64,000 nt of DNA, from assembly GCA_030248215.1 (NCBI GenBank), contig JASANG010000295.1, forward strand, positions 310,001 to 374,000, written 5' to 3'. The notes below the pieces were generated by a model that was not told the DNA's origin, searched no databases, and saw only the letters and a program-made list of their open reading frames with translations. Below, one piece after another: positions 1-13,355 of the stretch; within the stretch, counting starts at the first letter, position 1; each line of letters begins with the position of its first letter. The position numbers and the translations under genes were made by a program. Source of the DNA: Enoplolaimus lenunculus. Its lineage: Eukaryota > Nematoda > Enoplea > Enoplida > Thoracostomopsidae.

Positions 1-8
1 TACCTTAC

Positions 9-1871
9 TTCGTTACGGTGTCTTCCCGATACTCGTTCATATGCACGATTAACAAATTGGATTTGCCGATTGCCGTCTGTAATTTCGATGGCTTGCCGGC
101 AATGAGCATCCAATGCTGCCAATGGACCTTTACAACCGCGGAGTTTTAAATTTAAACAAATTTCACTCGCTTCAATAGAGTCAATATCTACGAGCAAATC
201 CGCAGTGGTTTCATAACGTTTCGCAATCAAAATACGATTAAAACCAGCTGACAGCAATCGAGCAATCGGTGAACACGTGGCGACACTAGGTTGGAAAGAA
301 TCTGACCAGGATTTGAGTTGATTTGAAGAAATAACCGCAGCCAGTGTAACAAATTCACCTTCAGGACGAGATCGAATTTTATTGGCTAACTGCACACAAC
401 GATCGACCGATGATAACGGTTTTGCTGTCGCCGAGTCTTCATTTTCATTGGCCAGCTCGCATTGCGGCATTGGAATTAGTGGATTTGCAGCTGTTGCGTT
501 ACAGTCGACAAATATTAGACTTGCTGATTGCTTTTTCAGATTACACAAAAGCTCTGAGTCAGTATGAGCACGATGTAAGCTCCAGTGTTGGCGTTGGCTA
601 AATGCTTGAGCTAGTAATGTTGAAAATCGGCTTGGTAATGCACAGTTCTTAACGCTGGTATGGGACGAAGCCGATTTGACAGGAGCTAAACTTCCCAGCG
701 ACCCAGTTTCGCACGAGGCTGTTGTTGAATTTATTTTTTCGGTTCCATGAAATGCTGGACTGTAATGCCCGCTGCCAAAACGTGAAGTTTTCTGCGTGTC
801 AGCAATAGTAATCACCAAAGCACGGTGATGTTTTGGTCGTTGGAGCAATAGCGGTCCGTAGCGCATTTGAGACTTTGACGTTGTTACCGTAGGTGCTGTC
901 ACACATTGATGATGATAATGGGAATGTCGGTGAGAAGTACTAGAGCATGGTTCACTGTGTCTGTTGGTGCATATAGTTGGCGATTTGTGTGGCGTACATT
1001 GCTGTCCGGCCGTTCGACATCTTGCGGACCCCATTGGGGTTTTGGGGGAACCTACTGAAGGGGATCCAGACGTCGAAGGACTATTGGTATCGTAAGCGAG
1101 GCGCCCGTGATATTCGGCAAGATGGCACGAGCGCGTTGGCAAGCGCTCGCTAAGGGAGCTCGTCATAAGGTGGTGCTTGCTACCGCTAGGTGCAGGACTT
1201 GGAAATTGCTTGCTTTGCTGCAGTTTATCTCGTTGGTTAGATCCATATGATGATAAGGTGGTGGTTGTACATTTAGCCAGATTCGTTGTGGCTTTTAGCA
1301 ATTTTGGCAATTGGCTTGACAAATTTTTAGGGCTGGCATTTTGTTTTTGTTGGGACTTCGGAGGGCACTTTTGGCCGCGATCAAGGCCAATATAAGCTGA
1401 TGTCACAGGTCCACGTTGAGTTCGGTTTGCTCTAGTTGGTGCGTCTTGAGCAGTTTGACTTGTGCGGTCCGGGTTTGTTGATCGGACGGCGCGTGCTCCA
1501 GTGGACCCGAACTGCTGATTAACACTGTCTTTATTAATTTTGCGGCAAATTTTTAGTCGTTGTTCAATACTCGATGACGAAGTTTCTTCTGTTGCCCTAG
1601 TCTCAGCAGAATTCTGACCCGTTTTAGGTGAATTGATTTGCCGAGAAGTACCACTACACGCTAATGTTTCACGTTGCTGAATGACGGTTTCTGGGCTGGA
1701 ATTTCGCTTCCTTTGCGGTGGCGGGTTTGGTGAGCGTAACAATGAGAAAAACGGTATCCGGCAGATGTTAATACTTCGCGCAGTTGAACGATTGCTTGAG
1801 GTAGGTATTAATTGTTGATTATGCTGTGTTAATGAGTTAGATGCAGTGTGTTTAGTTCGCGCTTGGCGCAT
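9..1871 (-). CDS. PDE8-type cAMP phosphodiesterase, N-terminal exon (partial, runs off left edge)
   Basis: An open minus-strand frame runs without a stop from ATG at 1871 to the window edge (about 620 codons). PDE8 enzymes hydrolyse cAMP and carry REC and PAS domains before the catalytic HD domain, which would lie outside the window. Residues 1-335 are Ser/Thr/Pro-rich and low in complexity. Residues ~336-356 (MRYGPLLLQ...ALVITIADT) match the start of the PDE8 REC-like domain. Residues ~439-458 (SELLCN...LIFVDCN) match the strand ending in the REC acidic residue, here Asp456. Then come LLSAGF, LNLKLRGC and IEITDGNRQIQFVNRAYE, which align with the PDE8 REC-PAS junction and PAS start. GTAAGG at 8-3 after Glu621 looks like a splice donor. 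An in-frame TAG directly precedes the ATG, so 1871 is either the start codon or an acceptor edge. The loops in REC are longer than in human PDE8A. The family call is from remembered homology (human PDE8A; C. elegans pde-6 is the nematode member). Confidence 0.85.
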
Positions 1872-2811
1872 CTAATTTCAAACTCTTGAACGATTTGCTT
1901 CATATGCGTAGAACAGATCCTAAGCACTAAGTGTGAGTCTATGTCTAAGCCTCACTCTAAGATGATATACGCTTAACCGAAGACATCAGGCCTGGAACTT
2001 TGTTTGGGAATTGTTCTACACGTATGAGCGCAACATTTTACCTGCTTATGTTATTCAACAACAGAATTTACAAGTCAATTATATATGACTGACAGGAAGA
2101 TTCTGCTGTATTTTACAACTTAGACAACCCAACCTCGCCTTACCATTAAATTAATTTTGCTATGCTAACTGATGCTCTTTACAAACAACGCAGCCGGCCT
2201 TCTTAAGCTTAAAGTTTCATTTTCAAATTATTTTCTGTGGGTAACGTTTGTACTGAACTTCGCGAGTGGTGCAAATATTTCGCACCTAAACTTTGAGTTA
2301 AGATTTAACATTGTGGTTGAATTCTCGCTCGTTTCGCTCGAACGAAATTTTTCGATGCACATATGCGCGAAAAGAACGGGAAATAACGAAATAATCATTC
2401 AGCTCAAGCATTCATCGGATAGATTTACCAAATATTATTTCTATAACCGGATCTTATTATAATGGGACCAAAATTGAATGTGTTGCCAAACTTCTACAAT
2501 CGGGCAAATTTCTTTTGATGAAACAGAGCCTTGTTGGCTGGGGGACTCGTTGTGTACAGGCCTGTATATAATTGACAAATGAATTTCTGTACATCAGAAT
2601 AATAAAAAACTAAAACTTTTAGCAAATACCTTTTGGTACCAATTTACAGGTTCATCAAGCGTTAAAAATATAAGCATTGCCTAAAATCTACTGTTGACAA
2701 TTTCGTGGTATAAGAAGCAGTAAAATTTTTGGTTCGTTAGACACAAAACTAATTTAAAATTGACAGCGAATGAATAGATGGCAAAATAATTCATGTGTTA
2801 CTTATTTGATA

Positions 2812-2957
2812 ATCATTATATATAATATATATCTATATATACATATATAAATAAATGAATATATATAAATATATATAAATATATATAAATATATATTTAT
2901 ATATTTATATATGTATATATAAATTTATATATTTATGTAACATATACCTATATAATC
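2812..2957. repeat. AT-rich microsatellite
   Basis: About 145 bp of TATATAAA/TATA-type repeats with only a few G or C bases. No other feature lies in it. Confidence 0.9.
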
Positions 2958-3710
2958 GAAATTTTGATACAGCCAAGGAGTGTGCGTGTACGTGCTGGGA
3001 AAGCGTAAGCTTGGCATTAAAGGGAGAACGGTGCTGACAGGGTCATATGTACTTTTTGCTCTCTAACCTCAATGAATTTGAATAAAAGTTCGGTTTGTGA
3101 TTTCTTTGCCCATACTCTGTAATGTAGGTTATCCCAAGTTGTCGATAGGTCGAGCAAATTTCGAACCAGCAAATGAAGAGTTTCGAAATTTTGCATATTT
3201 TTTCACTTGAATGGTCCTAGTTGTGAACCGCATTCGTATAGTTGTTTCAGTAGGCTGCATAAAAACCTATTAGTAGCTGATGATAGGTGCTACACACATT
3301 TGACAATAGGTTCCCTGTTCCCTTATAAATCGGCAGATTTTATTTTACACTTCACTGGCTAAATCGCAATACATTTGTATGAGATAATTTTTCTCTTTGT
3401 GCTCTAGGTTAAAGCAGTTACAACGACGGGAAACATCATTCTATAAATTCAAATCTTTAACAGGGAACCATGTGCTGCAAGTAATAATGTATGAAATAAG
3501 CGAGGGTGGGTGATGGGGGCGCCCAATCCCCATGGGTGCGTGCCGGAAACTTTTTTTAGCCTAATTTGTAAGTTTAGGTCGGTATTCTGCGAAAATGTTA
3601 CAAATTTGGGGTTCGCGCATCGCATATTAATTAGGCACCCTTTATGTTGAATTTTCAACGTATAATCAATTGGTTTTCAAACTTTCCCTTGTGAAAAAAG
3701 TAGAATAACT

Positions 3711-4332
3711 GCAGTCTTTTCAGTTATCCCCGCAGCCGGTGTTTGCCCAAAGATGGCTGTATTTCGCAAACTCTTACATATTTGAGCTTCTCACAACCTG
3801 CCCTGGTCATTCCGCGACCAAATCTGAATTTTTGAAAAATTTGATTTTTAAGGTCCCAAAGAACCAAGATCCCCCTTGCGACCCAAAAATTGTTTTGTTA
3901 AAAAGTTAAACAAATTACTAACCATTCGACTCAGCCTGCGGAGCTGAGTCCTATTGTGTTAAAACTTTTCACATAACTTCTGGTTAACGAGTTATGGTCA
4001 GATAACTGACGTGGCGCCGTTCCAAATCGTTGGCAGTGTGCCAAATCGGTTATTTGACTGTAACTCTTTAGCTAGACGTTTGTTTGCAGAAGATTTAACA
4101 GTTGGACTCAGCTTCACAAGCTGCATCGAATGGTATAACATAATTTGTTAACAAAAAATTTTTGGGAGCCAAGGAAGGACCTTGAGACCTTAAAACAACA
4201 AATTTTTCAAAAATTCAAATTTGGGTGTGGAATGACCATAGGATGTTATGAGAATCTCAAATATGTACAAATTTTCAAAATCCAACCATCTTTGTGCAAA
4301 CGCTGGCTAGAGGGATAACCGAAAAGACCCAA
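3711..4332. mobile_element. Foldback element, family B copy 1
   Basis: The two halves are imperfect inverted repeats. The left begins near TCTTTTCAGTTATCCC, followed by CAGCCGGTGTTTGCCC. The right ends with the complement, near GGGATAACCGAAAAGACCC. The arms are roughly 280 bp each, leaving a short centre. The same sequence recurs at 6776-7328, 13852-14275 and 58231-58735, so this is a dispersed non-autonomous element with very long terminal inverted repeats. There is no coding region. Small open frames inside it are by-products of the repeat. Confidence 0.85.
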
Positions 4333-6775
4333 AAAAAATTGCGCCTTCGCCCCCCCCCCCTTAGGTTAGTCACATGACCGCCCCTGAAACAGGCGATTGT
4401 AACACTATCAGATGTAAAGGGTACCCAGGCTATACTCCACAACCGACATCAAAACTAAAATTTTGTTGAATTAACATTGAAAATTGTGTTTGGCTTCTCA
4501 CTCGCGTTTTTTATACCGCGTGCCCAGGCTGAAATTTCTCGATTCGACGCTGATTTGTAGTTCCATTAAGTACGTTACAGTTTTCGGCTTTACTCGAATC
4601 AGAAGCACGAGCGAATGTTGACGAGGGACACAAAGGTTATATTACCTCGCGAAGATACAAGATAAAAACCCCTCACACAATATAAACGTTCTGGATTCCA
4701 GAAGACTGACGTGAACAAAATTTCCTCTTTAGAAACAAATTTTCGCCGAGCTAAAATCATGGCTCAGTCTATTCATTATCCAGCCAAACAAGACTAAAAA
4801 TATATCATACTATAGCTCTTTTATTACATAATCGACTTATATATACATGTATAACATATATATTATATATCTCAACAACATTGACGTTCAATATAACCTG
4901 TATGTCACATACTGAGTTTGTTTTGTACAACAGAGGATAATGAAATGTTGAATAAAACATATAAACTCGAAAAATGGCACTATAGATATAAATACGATCC
5001 TTCTTTCCTGGTGCAAGCACACACCATACCATACATATATACACTTTTATAGTTTTCAAGTAAAACGACATATGTTCTGATCAAAAACAATATCACGAGC
5101 GCTTCTGTTGACAACCTCTTATCAGGCAGATCTACGGGGGGGGGCAGGGTGCGTCTTAAATTGTCTGAGCGTGTATTGCCAAAATTTTCAATTTGTGCCA
5201 TACTACATAATTTATCATACGTTGCCAGCTACTATACTTTTTCAGGATTTTGGCATTTTAAGATAGCGTTAAAAATAAAATTTTTTTGGTAAGTATGTTT
5301 TGTTTTCCGGTTCCGGTATTTTTTTAACTTTCCGGTTCCGGTATTTTATAATCCCGGTTGCACCATGACGGGTGGCAGTGATTAGTTGTCCGTGAACTCT
5401 CCTAATTCGTATCATTCTTGCGTGAAACCTTTACAATCATTCCCTAATATTCATCGTACATTTGTGAACCCCCGTAACTTGTTTCGCTATCTGCCCCTAC
5501 TTTCCGGGCGGCTCAAGGCTCCGCCAAGTTCAGTGTCATACTACTCCAAAATTGGATGAACAGTATGGCGTAAAAAATTTTCATTATTGCATTGCATACC
5601 CAGCCGCAAAGTTGATCGGCGCCCCGTTAGTTTAAATTTTCAGGGATATATACTTATATTTGTATTTTTTGCATTAGTTTGCGTTTTATAGAACTCTAAA
5701 GGCTGTACGTGTGACAATTGTTGCAATTTTTATATAAATTTCTTAGCTGATGTATATATAGAACAAAGGCGGAACTGTAGTATAAACAATAAGCATATAT
5801 ATTCCGAAGTCTAAGCCTAAAGCAGAAACGTAAGAATGAGCTTATACCTAAACATAAAACCTAAAGCCTAAGCAAAAAAGGTTAGTCTAAAGCTGAAGCT
5901 TACTCTATTCCAGTCCCACGCAATAACGTTGAACCCCTGCTCTTTACGAGAGCCGATTTCTTAAAATGAGAAAGTATGTAGTACCAGGGTGCTCAACGCA
6001 ATAGGAATGCTGGTGACAATAAAACTTACCAGACGCGTTAATTATTTTTGAAGGTACTACAGGGCGTAAACCCCGAACTCATTTCCCTTCCGAGACAATA
6101 TTACACAAGGCTGAGATCAAAACTGAGATCAAAATAATATTACGAACGCTCCAAAATCGGTTAAGTCAATCTTTACTTATGCGGATGAGCCGAAAAGACT
6201 GCGAAAGGCGTTCATAATTCATACTAAACTGAGCAACAACTCCTTTGCAGCAGCGTCAAAGCCGACGAAAAAGACAACCTAACTTTGTTGAAATAGGTTT
6301 TACACCGTTATAAATAAAATTATATATATATATATATGTATATGTATGTTTATATTGTATGAGCATAGATCGATCGAAATATATGCCGCGAGCAGTAAAC
6401 CGTAAACACTTGCATTCCACGCTTACCATGGCAAAACTCGTAAGAGTATAGATCGCTCGACAAGCCCAAATATCTCAATCCAAACCAGGAAGCTTTGGGT
6501 ACAAATGAAAGCCTTATGCCTTGTATATAAAGATTCTCACACGCGCGGTGTACGCTAGTTCCTGGAACAAATGCCGGCTGCGTCCAGAAAATAACAAAAC
6601 CTAAACCTCTGAATTATTTACGGAAACTTAGTTTTCCAGTTTGATATTGGACTCACAAAGTTTGCAACCTTTAAATTCTCGGCTAAAAATTAGATGAATA
6701 TATATGCATCCTATGGCTTAATACAAATACTGTGACGAGTTTGTGATCCTTTGGGATTAAAATAGTCGAAATATT

Positions 6776-7328
6776 GGGACTTTTCGGATTTCCCCAGCTG
6801 GCGTTTGCTCGTAAATGGTTGCATTTTAAATTTTGTTGCACATTTGAGCTTGTCATAATTTCCCCTGATCTTTTCACGCCCAAAGTTGAATTTTTGAAAA
6901 ATCCGATTTCTTAAAGCCCATGATTGTTTTCTGCCGACCCAAAATTTCGTATTAAAAAGTTAGACAAACTATATATCGTTCAATGCAGCTTGCCGCAGCT
7001 TAATTGAATGATGTTAAATTTTCTATAATCAAACGATTGGTTAACGAGTTATGGTGATTTAACTGATTTGGAGCGCCAGCGATTCGGGATGGCGCCAAAC
7101 CAGTTTCATTTCACCATAACTTCTTGACCAGACAATCCATTGAAGAAAATGTGACATCTTTGACTTTTGTGGGTCTTAACGAGGACTTTAGATCTGAACT
7201 ATTGATTTTCAATTTTGGATGCGAAATGATCATAACGGAAATCATGGGAAGCTCAAATATGTAAAGATTTTGGATCCTAACCATTTTCGGGCAAACGCCG
7301 ACTCGGTAGAGAAAACGAAAAAGACCCA
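6776..7328. mobile_element. Foldback element, family B copy 2
   Basis: It has the same plan as the copy at 3711-4332: a left arm with GGGACTTTTCGG and CAGCTGGCGTTTGC, and a right arm with GGGCAAACGCC and GAAAAAGACCC. It is more diverged. The central part includes TTAACGAGTTATGGTGA and its near-complement TCACCATAACTTCTTGACC, which shows the fold-back design. Confidence 0.8.
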
Positions 7329-9744
7329 TCTGGATTTTCTTCTAAACAGTTCACTCTTCTCGTTGTAAATCACTCCTTTAGCTGGTATACAATTCCACTA
7401 GGTTGAAAACGATGTCAACACGTAATTTTCTCTGCGCATCCGGCGGAAAATACATCTACCAAGGCTCGATCCGCCAGAGTCGACGTAGGTTGATTTCAAA
7501 AAAATCAAATTACAAAAGTTATCACTTTTATTTCATTGTCTGTCAAACTCGACAGCATCTAGTGTGCATTTTTATAGATAGCATTTTAATGCAGCAATAC
7601 AGTCTGGAACTGGGCCGTAGCCAGCTAATCTTGCTAAGGTGCTAAACATTTTTTATGAGGAGCATACAAGTGGTTTCGATGACTTCCAACTAAGTGGAAA
7701 ATTTTCTAGGCACGAGGGTGATTATTCCAGGTGGGCTGAGCCTCCTAGCCTTTACTCTGGCTACGGGCCCGCCATGTAAAGGTCGACGAAGTAACCGTAC
7801 ATTTATACTTAGGCGTTTTATGGCTTGTCTGCGTATTCATACGCGTTTATAAAAATACATCAGGCAAATGAAGACAATAAAAACGCACCTGCTAGACTAT
7901 GGCGTTTGTTTAGGGTTTAGCGCTTAGATTATGCATTCCTCTATACCAGGGTGCAGCAGCTGATCGAAAACGGGACACGCACAAACGCGGGGGTGCCGGG
8001 AATAGTTGATGAAACCTCACGAGCAAATGGCCTAGCAGAACTGATGCCATGCTGAGCATGCACCCAGATTTAATACATTATATCGGCAATTTTAGTGGCA
8101 AGTTTTCCACGTTTACTTCACTTATTGATATATAACGAAAGCTCTTGTGCCTCTAATGACGTCCATTTTAAAAAATTTCAAGTTATTAGTTTAGTCCAAA
8201 CTAAGATAACTATTCATTTATAAAGTATGACATCCTAGAAAACCGTACTAGCACTGCAACGTAGTGTCGCAACATAAATTGCCCCTCTAGGAAACAAAAA
8301 AGTGACCCCCTCTAGAAAAAGTTGCCCCTATGGATAAATGTGGCCTAAACTGAAGCTTTTCTACACTTGTTCCTAGAAAAACCAGGCCATTGAAATCAGC
8401 CTTCGAACTGTTTTTTTAATTAAACGAGGTCACCAATCGTAACCTTTCATACAAGTTACTGTAGGTGGCTGCGCCACTCCTAAATCAAGTTTTAAACTAT
8501 ATATTAAAATACGAAAGCAAATCCAAACATCAAACCACACGTTAACGGAGGTTTTGGCACCACCTAGACTCTCTTAGAACTTAAGTTAGGCTTAGTCGTT
8601 GCTTTTAGGCATGAAAAATTAGCTTGCGTTACTCTTAGAGATTTAGAGTTTTGGTGTTAAGTTGGAGTTGAATTGGAAACGTTGCCACGGATGTTCAATG
8701 TAAAGAAAACCGGGATATTTGGTGATAATCTGGCGGCGCACAGCGCGTGAATTGTGGAAACTTGGAATAACTAGGGAATGTGTTACCGGGGTATATGGGA
8801 TTTTGGGGAGTTAACCGGAGTTTTGGACAGTTCTAACGGGTTTAGTATTGGTTGTATTTTAGGAAATTAAAGGAAATTTTTGTGGAAATTTATGGGGTTA
8901 CGGAGTGTTTTTGTCTGAACTAGTGGCTTAGTTGAATAATAATTCATTCGCTTCGTAGTTGAACAACGGAACTTTACTAATAAAGGAATTTTCGGTATCC
9001 TAGTGGAATTATAGTCTCGGCTCTGGTTATCGGCTTCAGTGAGGAGTAACCTATTGAAAAGTAAGCAGGTGGGACGGCAGCAGCAGAAACGCCTGTTACG
9101 TCCGGAAATACAGGACAGGATAATCCGGGTACGATTGAAACGGTAAAGAAGGATAACGGTAAAGGCAAAGATGCGGAAAATGGTTAAGCTTTAGGGGCAC
9201 AGAAATAGCATAAAGGTAGCGGAAGTGCGTCGGAAAGTGCTTTGGTTACCTCAGGCAAGAAATGGTGGAATGTGCAGGATTTGAGGCGTATAAGGAATAG
9301 CGTTTGGCGCGTCTACCTATGGAATTGGGAACCTCGGTTGAGGGGTCACGCTTCCTGGCGCAGGTGGAATTGCCTATCCTTCCTCCACCTTTACTGAAAG
9401 GTTTGCACTGGACAGGGATGATGCCAGCACCTCCATCGAAGGAAGCACGTACGACAGAGTTTCGTAAGGTGTTGTATCTGGAGGTAGCTGTGAAAAACGG
9501 ATATTGCAATAAGGTAGGTGCAAGATACTGAAGCGTTAGAAAATTTGTCACAAGTTCTAAGAAGGATGTACCCGCCAGGAGGCGTTGGAATTACGGAACT
9601 GAAAAGTGGTTTCGAAATATTATTTAAAAATAATTGGACGCAGAGGAAGGATATAGATTTGGAAGTAACAGAAATGGCAAAAAAATTATGAATATATCAG
9701 GAGTTTAAGGTGACGGCAATGAGAGATCTCTTGGGTTACGAAGA

Positions 9745-10107
9745 ATGCCTAACGTAAGAGCAAAAAATATAGCTCAGTTGGAGGCAACAACGTTAGTGGC
9801 TGTGGTCCAGCGGCAACACGCTCACGAACATGTAACTAGAGCAGAGGTATTGGTGAAGCAGGCAGAAGTCAAGGCGGATGAGAAAGAAACGGAGCATAAG
9901 GTTACTGAGGAAAAGCTGGCAACGGCATTGGAGAAGGTAATGATCTTGGTGGGAGAAAGACGACGGCTGGAAATCCAGGTCCGCGAGATAACCAAAGCAA
10001 GAGATGACGCAGCTATACGGAAGAAAGGGGTATTGAATAGGCAGAGGTCGACAACTCCGGGGCGTACCTCAAAAGTTTTGAGATTGAAGGTTGAGGAAGA
10101 AAAATAA
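9745..10107 (+). pseudogene. Coiled-coil open frame within the decayed stretch
   Basis: A 120-codon frame of heptad-like character, rich in Glu, Lys, Ala and Val, with segments such as TEEKLATALEKV and RRRLEIQVREI. No known domain is recognised. It is the best-preserved piece of the surrounding decayed block. It is equally likely to be a remnant of a mobile-element protein or of a host coiled-coil gene. Confidence that it is translated today is low. Confidence 0.25.
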
Positions 10108-10627
10108 CAAGTAGAGGAGTTGGCAGCCAGAGCGGGGATAGAAACGGAGCAACAGAGGTCAGCAGTGTAACAGGACCAGGAGGGGACGCTGCAGGCTAGG
10201 GTGTAAGACCAGCCACGCAAATGGGCTAGATTAGGGAAAGGCATTGCATCGTTTTCCGATATGGCAATACTGGAGCGGACCACGTCTTACCGGCATATCG
10301 TGGAGGTTACCAGTATGTGCTGCATTTTGGGTATTTTCTAAGAATGGATCGAGTGCCTGAATTACGCAAAACGACGTTTGGCCACATGCGTGTACCGTAC
10401 GCTGGATATTATGCCGGATATATAAGCGCACTAACGAAGTTGTTTGCAAGGGAGATAAGGGAGATGGTGGAACGTTCTATAGTGTCGCAGAAAGTACCTT
10501 TCGGTAGAGCTCCAGTGGATTTTTTACCGCTATCGTCTCACGTGATTATGCAGTTGTTTGATAAATCACAAGGCGAAGGGGTGAACAGTACGAGAATGTT
10601 GATTACGGCCCGTGTTTACCAAACTGT

Positions 10628-10654
10628 CTCCCCTTTTATTCGGGTCACTACAGT
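10628..10654. mobile_element. Solo terminal fragment of MITE family A
   Basis: CCCCTTTTATTCGGGTCACT followed by ACAGTA is the terminal inverted repeat of the MITE family seen complete at 19333-19720. No body of the element is visible on either side. Confidence 0.6.
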
Positions 10655-12370
10655 ATCCTACTACGGTGCTTTTCTATGCATTGGTCGCATGAGCCATGCA
10701 TTATTAAGAGGGCGCACATGCGACAGGATAAAACGCGCGATAAGTTGGGTACTTGCACGTTCTGGATTATTCTGCTGTGACATGTTAAAATTCACGATTG
10801 TCGGCCAGTGTTTACTGGAAAACCTGCGCCAAGTAACCTCACGCATAGTCAACCACCTCGTGGTCAGTACACACTACAACGCAGCACAAGCTATTATGAG
10901 ATGCAATAATAAAAGGTTGAAGCTATAAGAAAATATATACAAATGAAGTTGTCTTCTAAATACAACGTCAATATGCGTATGAAACCTTATCTAGCCAGGC
11001 TGCTGACCGTTTCGTGACTTTCCTATATATTCGCTCCATAGTACACGAAGCTTGAGTTTGGAAAATAAAAATATCACATATAACCGCATTTCATACGGGT
11101 AAACCACAACATAAATGCACATATTCATACATTGAGCAAGCTACGTCTTACATTATTATATATATGATAGGCACTCTTCAAGGTTCCTTCAGTAAAATCT
11201 GACACCGGTCGGAAGAAAATACTGTACAGTGGCGGTTCCAAATTCTGAAAGGCGGAGGGCCACGCAATAAATATAATAACGCAAAACCGCGCAAACAACG
11301 CAAGCGCGTAGCCAAAGGCAATTATTAGTACTAAATCTTAACACAAATTTCAGTTTTTATCCCTGTTGCGGGACCAAGAGCTTGGTGAGACCGCAGTCTG
11401 CCAATTTAAATATTAAACCAATTAGATTTATTGTGAAATTTAAATTTTTCCTATTACTAATGAACACCAGCCAGTGCAGGACGTAACGCTATTTTATCGC
11501 TTTTAATGGTGTAAACACACCATTTAGAATAGTAGCCGAAAACGTATGATAAATTATGGAACATGACACAAATTAAAAATTTTGGCAAAACAACCTCAGA
11601 CAATTTTAGAAAAATCGGATAATATGCCAATTTTTCATAAATTTTCGAATGAGAAAAATTTTTAATACCGAAAATATTGAAAAATTCCGATGAAAAAATA
11701 CCGGATTCATTACCGGAACCGGATATTGAAAAATACCATTTTCCTACCGGAGCCGGAATTCCGGTTGCCCCCTGGTTGCTGCACTTCTATAAGGGGAATC
11801 AATCCCGCAAGTTCGGCGGGCTCGGATACCCCAACCATTGCTGCACTGATACACGCCAGTTTATTGCCACAGTTACGTTCACTCGAGTGTACGATGGTAA
11901 GAAACCAAAAACATGTTTTGTAGTGCGACCCACAGTAAATTAGATGTGCAACATTCTGAACCAATTTTCATATATGTAAGAGAGTACCTATAAATATATA
12001 ACGGTATTACACCGCTACCTATACGTTTTACTTAGAAACCCCACCTGCAAAATTGCACAAGGGCAGACATACAAATCAAACCGTGCAGAAGTGCTTGTTA
12101 TGTCACGCACACGATGCTATACGTGCACTCGGCACACAAAATGTCCCCTCCCAAAAGAAATTCAATAGCTTGTCCGGCTTATGTTTTATCGAAACCCTTC
12201 ATTTTCCAGTAGTATATTAACCGCCATTCGCGGACACATAGAGTTTCACGGAAACTTTATTCGGTCAAGACTGTTTTGCAGTGACACTGTCTAGGACATT
12301 GAAATGGTTGAAAAGCAGTGTAGTGGACAATATTTTTATATGATAGACGCATTAGGGAAACCTTAGCGGG

Positions 12371-12818
12371 GAAATTCAAATTTTGGCGGTAAATTCAAGT
12401 TTTGGCGAGAAAATTCAAATTTTGGCGAGAAAATTCAAATTTTGGCAAGAAAATTCTAATTTTGGCGGGAAATTCAAATTTTGGCGGGAAAATTCAAATT
12501 TTGGCGAGAAATTCAAATTTTGGCGGGAAAATTCAAATTGTGGCGGTAAATTCAAATTATGGTAGCAAATTCAAATTTTGGCGAGAAAAGTCAAATTTTG
12601 GCGGGAAATTCAAATTTTGGCGGGAAAATTCAAATTTTGGCGGGAAATTCAAATTTCGGCGTGAAAACTCAAATTTTGGCGGGAAATTCAAATTTTGGCG
12701 GCAAATTCAAATTTTGGCGGTCAATTCAAATTTTGGCGAAAAATTTAAATTTTCGCGGGAAAATTCAAATTTGGGTGGGAAATTCAAATTTTGGCAAGAA
12801 AACTCAAATTTTGGAGCA
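12371..12818. repeat. Minisatellite, 23 units of 19-20 bp
   Basis: Twenty-three tandem units of the type AAATTCAAATTTTGGCGGG, varying mainly in the GCGGG/GCGAGA tail and alternating between 19 and 20 bp. Several frames stay open across it simply because the unit has no stop in those frames. The resulting FGGKFKFW-type repeats are not evidence of a protein. Confidence 0.95.
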
Positions 12819-13355
12819 AACGCAGTAAATTAATTATGTTAGTTAGCGCTTTCCGGCGACACCTTTTAGACTGTAACGACAAAGTCCGACAGTTCACGCA
12901 ATTCTATATTTAATATTAATGTAATGCGCAAATAGTAATATGGAATGTACATCAATGCAATAAACTCTATGCGGACATTTTTTATTTAGAAATAAAATTT
13001 CCGCATACAGTTACGCAATAACAGTATAGCCAGCCTTTGTAAAACAGTATACGGGGACGATGGATGTGCGGAGTGCACGTATGGTAACGTGTGAGCGACA
13101 TTAGCTTAGATAGCGGATTTAATAACGTCTTTTGGGATTTGAAAAGTTTTTATACAACCTTAAAATACGACACAAAATACGCAATATTGAACTGAAATGT
13201 AGATACAGGCTATGAACTTCTACAAGTGAGACCTAAAAATTCAGCTTTAAGTTTGCACAGACAAAGTAAATTGTTTAGTATTTAAAATAGCTAATTTTAC
13301 ACTGTCTTTCTGAATGAACTTATTGCCGTGCACAATTTGATCTTATCTGGATAAT

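Larger units (their letters stand above)
1872..8639. other. Intergenic, upstream of the PDE8-like exon
   Basis: No supported gene. It holds an AT-rich microsatellite (2812-2957), two large foldback elements (3711-4332 and 6776-7328), CCGG-rich fragments of a hAT-like family near 5300-5365, and degenerate GCCTAA-type motifs near 5808-5890. The rest shows no coding pattern I can recognise. The promoter of the PDE8-like gene may lie just above 1871, but I see no clear element. Confidence 0.5.
8640..10930 (+). other. Decayed coding-like stretch, possibly an old mobile element
   Basis: This block is richer in G and in codon-like structure than its surroundings. Several plus-strand open stretches sit one after another, including a charged coiled-coil frame at 9745-10107 and a 203-codon frame at 10317-10928. 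I cannot assign a family. The order (a basic low-complexity part, then a Pro-rich part, then a coiled coil) is compatible with a gag-like region of an old retroelement, but I see no reverse transcriptase, protease or terminal repeats. It looks broken in several places. A terminal fragment of the TA-flanked MITE family (10628-10654) lies inside it, so at least part is non-functional. Confidence 0.35.

Noticed and set aside
10317-10928. 203-codon plus-strand frame as a live gene
   Set aside because: It runs through a MITE terminal fragment at 10628-10654 and has no recognisable domain.
12383-12833. Plus-strand frames of 60-143 codons with FGGKFKFW-type repeats
   Set aside because: They are read-through of a 19-20 bp minisatellite lacking stops; alternating unit length and several open frames argue against a protein.
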